A stretch of DNA of 64,000 nt from Candidatus Latescibacterota bacterium. GTDB taxonomy: Bacteria > Latescibacterota > UBA2968 > UBA8231. The stretch spans positions 1 to 64,000 of the forward strand of contig JAJEIO010000042.1 of the NCBI GenBank assembly GCA_022827835.1. The letters are read 5' to 3'. Numbering within the stretch: position 1 is the first letter of the stretch; every line of letters starts with the position of its first letter. Below the pieces are notes generated by a model that was not told the origin of the DNA, did not search any database, and saw only the letters and a list, made by a program, of their open reading frames with translations. Positions 9,176 to 16,258 of this stretch are shown piece after piece. Both the position numbers and the translations under genes were made by a program.

Positions 9176-10285
9176 CTATGGGCACTCGTCGACAATTGGC
9201 CGGTAAGGGGCGGCGTGTTCCATTAGAAATGCGGACGCCGCGTTCTCGCCGAACTCGTCGAGGACCGCTTTTGCGGCATTGGGTAGCTCCGCCACAGCAC
9301 GGCTCCAGTCGTCCAGTCGGATTTTCTTCTCACACGTAGGCGCGTTGACCCTGATAATCCTGTCTGCGCCAATCAGCAGTCTGGCCTGACCAAGAGCGTT
9401 GAGCGACTGAAGCCGCATCGCACCAAATATGATGTCCTTCCATGCCAACATACCACCTAGTAGCGTCTTCATTTTACTAACGGCATACTGGTCATCTCCA
9501 CAGCCTAGGCTCAAAATGCGAATGCGCTCACGTGGGACTGAGAAGCAGGACAAGGCATCGACTAAGGCGATCATGGTTGGATTGTTTGCCCAGACTCCAC
9601 CATCAACGAACGTGTAGCCACCGTCTTTGAATGGCTGAAAGAATGTCGGCGCGGCTGACGTGGCCGCTGCTACCTTTATCATTGGTTCCTTGGCGTCCTT
9701 GCGAAAGTCGGGATGGTGCGGGGTCTTGAAGATATACACCTCTCCGTGCCGACCATCGAATGAAGGAATGCACAGCCGCGTCTGTGCCTCACCGAATTTT
9801 CGGTCCCCGAAGGTCTCGCGTAGGATGCACATGAGAGCCTCACGGTCGTAGCGAAACTTGAAATACTGGTAGAGGCCCCAAAAGCAGCGTTTTGCCGACC
9901 CAATAACATCGCTGCGAATAGGGGGAAATATGTCACACCCACGCTCAATGTAGAGGTCGCGCAGTTCGGTGGCTGTAAGCCCCGAAGCGAGCCCAAGGGC
10001 AATGATACCCCCGGTTGAGGTTCCCGCGATGAGGTCAAAGTATTGGGCTACAGAAACCCCACCGAGATAGCGTTCCTCCAAGCCCGCTAAGAATGTGGCC
10101 GGGAAAATTCCACGAATGCCACCCCCATCAATCGCAAGAATGCGAAATTCCCGATCTTCTGGCCAAGGAAGTTGGACGCGGCGATGCTTGAGTGCGCCGG
10201 ATGATCGTTTCGGGGGTACTTCCCCACTGTGGCTGGACATCTCGGCATCTACTCGCTTGTTGGATGCCGACCGCCGCCCGTCCAT
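9176..10285 (-). CDS. capV: CBASS effector: CapV-type patatin phospholipase
   Basis: 369 residues. The patatin core starts near residue 48 with FRILAIDGGGIRGIFPA (oxyanion loop), followed by the nucleophile motif G-T-S-T-G with Ser90, and the catalytic aspartate in V-D-G-G at Asp228. In CBASS, CapV is activated by a cyclic dinucleotide and hydrolyses membrane phospholipids, which kills the infected cell. It lies at the 3' end of a minus-strand operon with a CD-NTase and an E2-like gene, exactly the expected context. Two starts are possible: ATG at 10285 overlaps the E2 gene by 37 nt, and ATG at 10240 lies just past the E2 stop; neither has a strong ribosome site, so coupling is likely. Confidence 0.88.
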   Translation of the reverse strand: MDGRRSASNKRVDAEMSSHSGEVPPKRSSGALKHRRVQLPWPEDREFRILAIDGGGIRGIFPATFLAGLEERYLGGVSVAQYFDLIAGTSTGGIIALGLASGLTATELRDLYIERGCDIFPPIRSDVIGSAKRCFWGLYQYFKFRYDREALMCILRETFGDRKFGEAQTRLCIPSFDGRHGEVYIFKTPHHPDFRKDAKEPMIKVAAATSAAPTFFQPFKDGGYTFVDGGVWANNPTMIALVDALSCFSVPRERIRILSLGCGDDQYAVSKMKTLLGGMLAWKDIIFGAMRLQSLNALGQARLLIGADRIIRVNAPTCEKKIRLDDWSRAVAELPNAAKAVLDEFGENAASAFLMEHAAPYRPIVDECP

Positions 10286-10707
10286 TCACCTGTTGCAAGC
10301 CAGCCCTCATAGCAAGCCAGCCAATCAATCGTCCAAGGAACAATGGTATGGGCGATTGATTGGCGAGGATGCCACTCGTGAGCGGCCGGGTCATAGAGGC
10401 AGAGGAAGGGGTATCTAGGACAAACCCGGTTGGGGTAGTGGTGTGGAATAGGCTCTTCTGGCGTTTCAACTCGTCGATGCAGAAGCGGGTCAGTCACTAT
10501 CACATGCGGAGACAGTGAACATTGGGCACTGCGGCGTTTTTGTTCTAGGCAGAATGCGACTTGGACCGTGTACATTTGGCTCAGGGGTCGAAGCCGTCCC
10601 TCCCATCGCACCAAGCGACCCGTCTGGCTGAGTACCCGGAAATCCGGCCACCTTTGCCGCATGAGTTCGACCTGCCTACTAATCGTCAGATTCACTATCC
10701 GAGTCAC
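10249..10707 (-). CDS. CBASS stand-alone E2-like conjugating protein
   Basis: A 152-residue protein lying between the CD-NTase and the CapV-like effector. The C-terminal half holds the signature of the E2-like proteins of CBASS: PHHYPN, then PFLCLYDP with candidate catalytic Cys103, then IVPWTIDWLACYEGWLATGEW and GGGRHP. No E1 or JAB-domain gene is nearby, so this matches the type II-short arrangement in which a single E2-like protein acts on the cyclase C-terminus. It starts at a GTG overlapping the CD-NTase stop by 4 nt (GTGA), so translation is coupled. Assignment rests on the motif pattern and the operon context. Confidence 0.8.
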   Translation of the reverse strand: MTRIVNLTISRQVELMRQRWPDFRVLSQTGRLVRWEGRLRPLSQMYTVQVAFCLEQKRRSAQCSLSPHVIVTDPLLHRRVETPEEPIPHHYPNRVCPRYPFLCLYDPAAHEWHPRQSIAHTIVPWTIDWLACYEGWLATGEWTGGGRHPTSE

Positions 10708-11948
10708 TCGCCGCCGAAGAAAGTGTGCTTGGACGTTTTTAGCGCACCCGATGGGATGGTCGCGCCTGTCGCCGCTGTTGTCGGAATGATCCTACTGCCA
10801 GTATTCGGGCGATGCTGGCTTCGCCCGTCGCGGACCTCTTTGCCCAAACGCTCGTTGAAGGCCCGAAAGACCTCGGCCGTCGGCGCTTCGCCAAACAGAT
10901 TCATCATGATTGCCTGCATCTCGCTAAGATCACATCCAGAGACCAACCTCTCGACCTTCGCAACAAGGTTTTCAAGGTCGTTGATAAAGATCGCTTGGTC
11001 TCGCAGCGATTCTGGCCAGCGATCTGTCAAAACATCCTGTTCGCAAACAGGATTAGTGACGTGAATGCAGCACCCCGCGTTGTGGAAACGCTGGAACTCG
11101 TGCAGCATATGCCGCGCCTGAAGCAGCAATTCCTCCGATAGCCGGTCCGTATGATTAGCGGCATCGGCCACCAGCTTGGCAATCAGGATTGACGGTGGCC
11201 GTCGTCCAGACCGCGTATCGTATTGCACATTGCGCCACCTCTTCAGGAGTTGGAGTACGATCACCGCCTTCGACTTCCGGAATGGCGGTTCCTGCAGGGG
11301 AACGGGTTCGTTCTCCGCAGCCTCCATCAACACCAGTTGCTCGTATTCGGCCGCACGTTTCTCAAAAATATCTGCAAAGTCCTGATCGGGCGGCGTATTG
11401 GCCTTGAACCATTCGGCGAAGCCATAGGGGTTGGCGATGAGTCTATAGCTCGGCTCCTGGGGATCTTCTGGCCGGTCATGGAAGAGCCAGCTCTCGCGCT
11501 CCGGAGTGCCCAATCGACGAATGACTGGCGTAACGTCGATGTGCATTTTGTCTTCGTAATCGACAGTGACACAACGAGTTCTTCGTTTTGTCTTTTTGTA
11601 GTACCGGGAGCCCGGCTCTCCCCTGATCGCCTCAAACAGCATGTCCAAAGGCTCGTGCGGCAGTACGTAGTCCGGCAGATCAAGCTGTGCAACCACATCA
11701 ATATCGAATTCATCCGTCCTGAGCCTTGATGCGATAGTTGCACCGATCGCCATAGACCCCTGCGAGTAAAATAACTCTACAAGCTCCTTGAGAGGGCTGC
11801 CGTCGCGCTCAATCCAATCGTTGATCGTCTGATACCTGTCAACGGCCTTATTGTAGTCTGTCCGGCTGAGTTGGACGCGGATCGCTACGTCAGCCAGTAG
11901 AATATCGGTTGTTTCTGTCAGTTGCGGTGGAATCGTCCTAGGATTCAT
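10704..11948 (-). CDS. CD-NTase (cGAS/DncV-like nucleotidyltransferase) of CBASS
   Basis: A 414-residue cyclase of the CD-NTase family, which makes the cyclic nucleotide alarm signal of CBASS upon phage infection. The nucleotidyltransferase active site is visible: GS at residues 64-65 (QGSMAIGATI), the metal-binding pair Asp82 and Asp84 (DEFDIDVV), and a third acid at Asp138 (MHIDVTP). The ATG at 11948 follows AAGGAG with 6 nt spacing. The last residues, TFFGGE, place a Gly-Gly pair close to the C-terminus, which fits a cyclase that is modified by the adjacent E2-like protein. The clade and nucleotide product cannot be told by eye. Confidence 0.88.
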   Translation of the reverse strand: MNPRTIPPQLTETTDILLADVAIRVQLSRTDYNKAVDRYQTINDWIERDGSPLKELVELFYSQGSMAIGATIASRLRTDEFDIDVVAQLDLPDYVLPHEPLDMLFEAIRGEPGSRYYKKTKRRTRCVTVDYEDKMHIDVTPVIRRLGTPERESWLFHDRPEDPQEPSYRLIANPYGFAEWFKANTPPDQDFADIFEKRAAEYEQLVLMEAAENEPVPLQEPPFRKSKAVIVLQLLKRWRNVQYDTRSGRRPPSILIAKLVADAANHTDRLSEELLLQARHMLHEFQRFHNAGCCIHVTNPVCEQDVLTDRWPESLRDQAIFINDLENLVAKVERLVSGCDLSEMQAIMMNLFGEAPTAEVFRAFNERLGKEVRDGRSQHRPNTGSRIIPTTAATGATIPSGALKTSKHTFFGGE

Positions 11949-12014
11949 TTAAGACTCCTTGCTTGTGCCGCTGGTCCAAGAGCTTCGTCCATTTCCGGCG
12001 GTCGTAATTTATAT

Positions 12015-12042
12015 ATTGTAGGATGATCGATATTTTTGTAAA
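12015..12042 (-). promoter_or_regulatory. Predicted promoter of the CBASS operon
   Basis: On the minus strand TTTACA (12042-12037) and TACAAT (12020-12015) are separated by 16 nt, a good sigma70-type fit (5 of 6 matches each). It points into the CD-NTase gene with a leader of about 60 nt. The -35 hexamer lies inside a sequence ATTTTTGTAAATTG that resembles the operator half-sites near 12183-12220. Confidence 0.55.
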
Positions 12043-12046
12043 TTGC
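12033..12046. promoter_or_regulatory. Third copy of the putative operator half-site, over the CBASS -35
   Basis: The bases ATTTTTGTAAATTG match 12 of 14 positions of ATATTTGTAAACTG, the right half-site before the HTH-peptidase gene. It covers the -35 hexamer of the predicted CBASS promoter, a natural place for a repressor. Inferred from sequence only. Confidence 0.45.
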
Positions 12047-12182
12047 AATGACGGCAGCCATTGAGAGCCGCCATAGCGAACATAGAAATTCCGTCCCATG
12101 ATTTTCTCTCTGTTTCGAGAATATTGCTGTGATAGTCATCGTCGTATTCAGTGGCATCGCATGACAAAATCCAATTCTATCT

Positions 12183-12220
12183 GTTTACAATATACGCATA
12201 TATAAATCATATTTGTAAAC
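12183..12220. promoter_or_regulatory. Inverted-repeat operator upstream of the HTH-peptidase gene
   Basis: GTTTACAA (12183-12190) and its exact reverse complement TTGTAAAC (12213-12220) lie with centres 30 bp apart, about three helical turns, in a very AT-rich segment. The left arm contains a TTTACA that could be a -35 for the gene at 12243. This is the expected layout for an autoregulating XRE-type repressor. An AAGGAG ribosome site (12225-12230) follows. Confidence 0.55.
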
Positions 12221-12242
12221 TGTCAAGGAGAGAATATCACCC

Positions 12243-13352
12243 ATGATAGGACAAAGACTCAAGCTCGCTCGTTCTGCCGCCGGCCTGTCCCTTCGCGGCT
12301 TAGAGGAACGCATTGGAAATCGCGTAACGGCGCAGGCGATCGGCAAGTATGAGCGCGACGAATCCGTGCCAAGCTCGGGCGTCCTCATTGCGCTAGCCGA
12401 TGCCCTCTCAGTCTCCGTGGACTACTTGGCCGGGGACCAAGAGATGGCGCTGGAGGGCGTCGAGTTTCGCAAGAAGAGTCTCACCAGCAAGCGCGAGGAG
12501 ATGCAGGTCGAAGCCAAAGTCCTGCACTTGCTGGAACGCTACCTGATGATCGAGGAGTTTCTCGGCTTGCCAAGCCTCGACTGGGATAAGCCCCGCGAAG
12601 CTCCCTACCCCGTCGTCAACGATCCTTCGGAAGCTGACCGCGCTGCCTATAGTCTTCGCCGGCACTGGGGTTTGGGGCTCGACCCTATTCCCAATCTAGT
12701 CGAACTGCTGGAAGAGCGCGGCATCAAGGTGCTCTCTTGTGCCCTTGACAATATCGACGGCCTCATGGCGCGAGTGCGCCGCGCCGGCAAGAGCACAGTG
12801 CCCGTCCTAGTCGTCAATGACAGCCACTGGGGAGAGAGACAGCGTCTCACAATGGCTCATGAGTTGGGGCATATGGTCTTGGAGGTTGGCGCAAAGGTAG
12901 ATAACGAGCAGGCTGCCTTCCGTTTCGCCGGGGCGTTTCTCATGCCTGCTGAGATGCTATGGGCTGCCATAGGCAAGCACCGCACGTCGATCGGATGGAG
13001 CGAACTTTTTGCCCTCAAGGAACTGTTCGGGGTAAGCGTTCAGGCGCTGACCTATCGATGCAAGGACCTCGGTATCTTCGGCCCAACCCTATTCCGGCGA
13101 CTATTTAACGAATTTTCCCGTTTGGGCTGGCGCAGGCCGCCTTATAAAGAGCCTTACGCCATGCAGGGCGAGGTCCCCCGGCGTTTCGAGCGCCTGTGCT
13201 TCCGCGCCTTGGCCGAGGATGCGATATCCGAGGCCAAGGCCGCCGAGCTACTGGAAACCTCGGTCCACGAGTTGAACCAGCGCATGGAAGAGCCCCTAGA
13301 GTATGATGAAGTCTATGAAGGCGCTGGTTTCCGACACGTCCATTCTGATTGA
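12243..13352 (+). CDS. Single-chain HTH (XRE) + ImmA/IrrE-family metallopeptidase regulator
   Basis: 369 residues. Residues 1-62 are a Cro/C1-type helix-turn-helix (IGQRLKLARSAAGLSLRGLE...YERDESVPS...LADALSVSVDYLAG). Residues about 130-240 are an ImmA/IrrE-type zinc peptidase with the motif H-E-L-G-H (His206, Glu207, His210) and a downstream Asn-Glu at 221-222. In this family the peptidase cleaves a repressor in response to damage or infection; in CBASS, the separate proteins CapH (HTH) and CapP (peptidase) do this. Here both parts are on one chain, and the gene is divergent from a CBASS operon. That it controls CBASS is inferred from position and from shared half-sites. XRE-COG2856 fusions are also known as putative toxin-antitoxin parts. 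Confidence 0.85.
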   Translation: MIGQRLKLARSAAGLSLRGLEERIGNRVTAQAIGKYERDESVPSSGVLIALADALSVSVDYLAGDQEMALEGVEFRKKSLTSKREEMQVEAKVLHLLERYLMIEEFLGLPSLDWDKPREAPYPVVNDPSEADRAAYSLRRHWGLGLDPIPNLVELLEERGIKVLSCALDNIDGLMARVRRAGKSTVPVLVVNDSHWGERQRLTMAHELGHMVLEVGAKVDNEQAAFRFAGAFLMPAEMLWAAIGKHRTSIGWSELFALKELFGVSVQALTYRCKDLGIFGPTLFRRLFNEFSRLGWRRPPYKEPYAMQGEVPRRFERLCFRALAEDAISEAKAAELLETSVHELNQRMEEPLEYDEVYEGAGFRHVHSD

Positions 13353-13803
13353 TCTTGAGCGCGGTTCGTTACTGGAAATCTGCTTCCGCCTTCCTTTTCA
13401 GTTTGTTGTCCCGGACCTTTTGTACGAAAGAGAACTAAAAAATCACGGGGGCGAGAATCTGCTCAGGCTCGGCCTACGAATCGAGGAACTGGATAGTACT
13501 GGCGTCGCTTGTGCCCTTCGCTACCGGCGCGAGCAACCGTTGATTTCGCTACCGGATAGCTTCGCTCTCGCCCTTGCGGCAATGAACACCTGGACCTTAC
13601 TCACGGGTGATGGTGCACTGCGTGGGTTAGCCAATGAAGAGCGTGTCGATTGTCACGGTGTTTTGTGGCTGTTAGACCAGATGTCTGAGGTTTCCGCTGC
13701 CAGCGCAAATGAGCTACACGCGGGCCTTGAAGCAATCAGCGCTCACCCTCGGTGTAGGCTGCCCAAGGCGGAAATCCGCAAGCGTCTCGGGCGCTGGCGA
13801 TAG
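13303..13803 (+). CDS. PIN-domain protein (putative ribonuclease)
   Basis: A 166-residue PIN-like protein. Candidate acidic active-site residues are Asp11 (LVSDTSILIDLERG), Glu42 or Glu44 (YERELKN), Asp85 (SLPDSFALALA) and Asp103 (LLTGDGALRG), in the usual order. PIN proteins are metal-dependent RNases, often toxins of toxin-antitoxin pairs. Its start overlaps the HTH-peptidase gene by about 50 nt (ATG 13303) or 38 nt (ATG 13315), so the two are co-expressed. This arrangement resembles an HTH-peptidase/PIN stress module. Whether it is a toxin, or an added arm of the CBASS next door, is open. Confidence 0.8.
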   Translation: MMKSMKALVSDTSILIDLERGSLLEICFRLPFQFVVPDLLYERELKNHGGENLLRLGLRIEELDSTGVACALRYRREQPLISLPDSFALALAAMNTWTLLTGDGALRGLANEERVDCHGVLWLLDQMSEVSAASANELHAGLEAISAHPRCRLPKAEIRKRLGRWR

Positions 13804-13829
13804 GACTCTTACTGAAGGCTATATACACT

Positions 13830-15233
13830 ATGAATCAACCCAACATCGTCTTCATCCTCAGCGACGACCAAGGCCCTTGGGCAGCCGGCTGCTATGGCAA
13901 CGCGGAAATCCGCACTCCGGCAATCGACCGCATCGCCCAGACCGGCATGCGCTTTGACAATTTCTTCGTCGCCACGCCGGTCTGCTCGCCCAGCCGCGCG
14001 ACCTTTTTGACTGGGCGGATTCCCTCGCAGCACGGGGTCCACGACTGGATCAGAGAGGGCAATGTCGGCGAGTCCGCAGCCGCTTATCTCGCAGGCGAGG
14101 TCGCTTATACCGACATCCTCGCGGAAAATGGCTGGGTCTGCGGCCTGAGCGGCAAGTGGCACCTCGGGCACAGCCAACTCGCGCAGCACGGCTTTTCGCA
14201 TTGGTACGTGCATCAGCAGGGTGGCGGGCCGTACAACGACGCGCCCATGATCCGCGATGGCGAACTGATCACCGAGCCGGGCTACGTGACCACGGCGATC
14301 ACTGACGACGCGCTGGCGTTTATCGATCGGCACGCCGACGGCGACGAGCCCTTTTACTTAGGTGTACACTACACCGCGCCGCACAGCCCGTGGACTGGTC
14401 ACCCGCAGGAAATCGTCGATTCCTACGACAACTGCGCGTTCGACTCCTGTCCGCAGGAAGCGATCCATCCCTGGGCAGTGGGCCATTCGCTGAGCGAGAA
14501 CTGTCTGGGCAACCGCGAGATGCTCAAGGGCTATTTCGCCGCGGTGACGGCCATGGACCGCGACATCGGGCGGATCCTCGATAAGCTAGAGGAGAAAGGG
14601 CTGCGCGAGAACACGCTAGTAGTATTCACCAGCGACAACGGCTTTAGCTGCGGCCATCACGGCTTCTGGGGCAAGGGCAACGGCACCTATCCGCCGAACA
14701 TGTACGAAAATTCGATCAAAGTGCCCTTCGTCGTCAGCCACCCTGACCGCATCCCTGCGGAGAGCGTCCATGAGGGCATGGTCAGCGCCTACGACTTTAT
14801 GCCGACCTTGCTCGACTATCTGGGGTTGCCACTACCCGAAGGCCCCAATTTGCCCGGACAAAGCGCGCTGCCACTGTTGTTGGGAGCGGACGACACCGGT
14901 CGGCAGGAAGTGGTCATTTACGACGAGTACGGGGCAACGCGGATGATGCGCACCGAGGAGTGGAAATACGTCCACCGCTATCCAGAAGGGCCGCACGAAC
15001 TCTACGACCTAGCCAACGACCCGGACGAGCGCGCCAATCTGGCGGACGATCCCAGCCAAGCCGAGCGAATCGGCGACCTGAAGCAGCGACTAGAGGCGTG
15101 GTACGAACGCTACGTAGTGCCCGAACGCGACGGTCGCAATTTCGCGGTGACGGGCACGGGTCAACTCAGGCCGGTGGGCGGCCAGTGGGAAGACAGCACC
15201 ACTCAGCGCCCCCAACCCTTCGCACGGGAATAG
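13830..15233 (+). CDS. Type I sulfatase (arylsulfatase family)
   Basis: 467 residues. The N-terminus has the metal-binding NIVFILSDDQG and the sulfatase signature C-S-P-S-R at residues 52-56, in which Cys52 would be converted to formylglycine. GKWHLGH and FTSDNGFSCGHHG are further conserved active-site regions. Such enzymes remove sulfate from sulfated sugars or aryl esters. No signal peptide is seen, so it may act in the cytoplasm. The stop TAG (15231-15233) shares its last base with the target duplication of the adjacent MITE-like element, so the insertion landed exactly at the gene end. No sulfatase-maturing enzyme is nearby. Confidence 0.9.
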   Translation: MNQPNIVFILSDDQGPWAAGCYGNAEIRTPAIDRIAQTGMRFDNFFVATPVCSPSRATFLTGRIPSQHGVHDWIREGNVGESAAAYLAGEVAYTDILAENGWVCGLSGKWHLGHSQLAQHGFSHWYVHQQGGGPYNDAPMIRDGELITEPGYVTTAITDDALAFIDRHADGDEPFYLGVHYTAPHSPWTGHPQEIVDSYDNCAFDSCPQEAIHPWAVGHSLSENCLGNREMLKGYFAAVTAMDRDIGRILDKLEEKGLRENTLVVFTSDNGFSCGHHGFWGKGNGTYPPNMYENSIKVPFVVSHPDRIPAESVHEGMVSAYDFMPTLLDYLGLPLPEGPNLPGQSALPLLLGADDTGRQEVVIYDEYGATRMMRTEEWKYVHRYPEGPHELYDLANDPDERANLADDPSQAERIGDLKQRLEAWYERYVVPERDGRNFAVTGTGQLRPVGGQWEDSTTQRPQPFARE

Positions 15234-15240
15234 TCATCCG

Positions 15241-15396
15241 CTAAGTACACGACAATAGAGCAGTAGGGGATGCTCCGCTTCGCTCAGCATGACAGCATGG
15301 GCGTCATCACCCGTCATGCTGAGCGGAGCGGAGCAGAGTCGAAGCATCTCAGGTCGCCCATTCCTAACGTCCAGTGGATTACTGTCGTGTACTTAG
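15241..15396. mobile_element. MITE-like element, 156 bp, with perfect terminal repeats and 8-bp target duplication
   Basis: The element begins CTAAGTACACGACA (15241-15254) and ends with its exact reverse complement TGTCGTGTACTTAG (15383-15396). It is flanked on both sides by the direct repeat GTCATCCG (15233-15240 and 15397-15404). Inside is an imperfect palindrome built of GATGCTCCGCTTCGCTCAGCATGAC and its reverse form at about 15269-15350. There is no coding capacity, so it would need a transposase in trans. It sits between the convergent sulfatase and epimerase genes. Confidence 0.85.
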
Positions 15397-15411
15397 GTCA
15401 TCCGCATCGGC

Positions 15412-16257
15412 TCACTCCGGCAACACACTCCGCGCCGGCACAAATCCCAACTCCGCTTTAATCCGCGCAATATCATACACCGGATCCCGCTCGTGCCCCT
15501 CCCGCTCATAGTGCGTCATGTCGATCTTCTCCACATCCGCCCCATACCAAATCCGCATCAACTCCGGTACCGTACAGGCCACACAAGCCTGCGTCCCCAC
15601 CGCGTTCAAAATCCGCACCCCCGCCTTGTGCGCACTCTCCGCCGCCAGCCGGAAACACCGCACCGCATCGCTCAAATACATGCACGAAATCGCCCCCATT
15701 CCCCACTGTCCCACCGACCCCGGCTGCCGTGGCGCAGGAACCCTATCCTCGGGCCAAATCGAAGCCAGCCTAATATTGATGAAATCTAGCTCCTCTCGCT
15801 GCCGCGCCAGATAGCGAGTCGTCTCCTCCATCATGTATTTGGAAAAACCGTAGCCTTCGCGGTCGAGACACGGATGCTCATCCGACATCGGCAGTTCGAG
15901 CGGCCGAAAATGCACCGACTGCATCCCGACCGCGGCAATCGACGAGGCCAATGCGAATTTGCTGCAACCCCGATCAATCAGATAGCGCAACAAGCCGTAG
16001 GTCCCCATGACATTAACTCGCATCAGATCCGCCTCAGCACCCGCACCCGTCACCGCCCCCAGATGGACTAGCGCGTCAAAGTCCCACCGATCCAACCGGT
16101 GCAAATCCTCCCCTCGCGTAAAATCCCCAACCACCACCGCCACCCCCGCGACCTCCGTCGGCTGGCGCGACAGACAGACCACCTCGTGCTCCGCCGCCAT
16201 ATCCGCAGCCAACGCCCGGCCAATAAAACCGCTAGTTCCCGTAATCAATACGCGCAT
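15412..16257 (-). CDS. NAD-dependent epimerase/dehydratase (extended SDR)
   Basis: 281 residues. It opens with MRVLITGTSGFIGRAL, the extended short-chain dehydrogenase NAD motif, and has LASSIAAVG followed by YGFSKYMMEE, giving the catalytic Ser and Y-x-x-x-K pair. The ATG at 16257 is preceded by GGGAGG and lies 1 nt after the upstream gene stop, so the longer frame from 16359 is rejected. Members act on nucleotide sugars or related substrates. It is the last gene of a minus-strand operon with the glycosidase-like protein and a Gfo/Idh/MocA oxidoreductase. Confidence 0.85.
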   Translation of the reverse strand: MRVLITGTSGFIGRALAADMAAEHEVVCLSRQPTEVAGVAVVVGDFTRGEDLHRLDRWDFDALVHLGAVTGAGAEADLMRVNVMGTYGLLRYLIDRGCSKFALASSIAAVGMQSVHFRPLELPMSDEHPCLDREGYGFSKYMMEETTRYLARQREELDFINIRLASIWPEDRVPAPRQPGSVGQWGMGAISCMYLSDAVRCFRLAAESAHKAGVRILNAVGTQACVACTVPELMRIWYGADVEKIDMTHYEREGHERDPVYDIARIKAELGFVPARSVLPE

Positions 16258-16258
16258 C

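Noticed and set aside
11945..12157. A 70-codon minus-strand ORF directly upstream of the CD-NTase gene, overlapping its start by 4 nt.
   Set aside because: It covers the predicted promoter and half-site, has no ribosome site, and no protein-like composition. The CD-NTase has its own good ribosome site.
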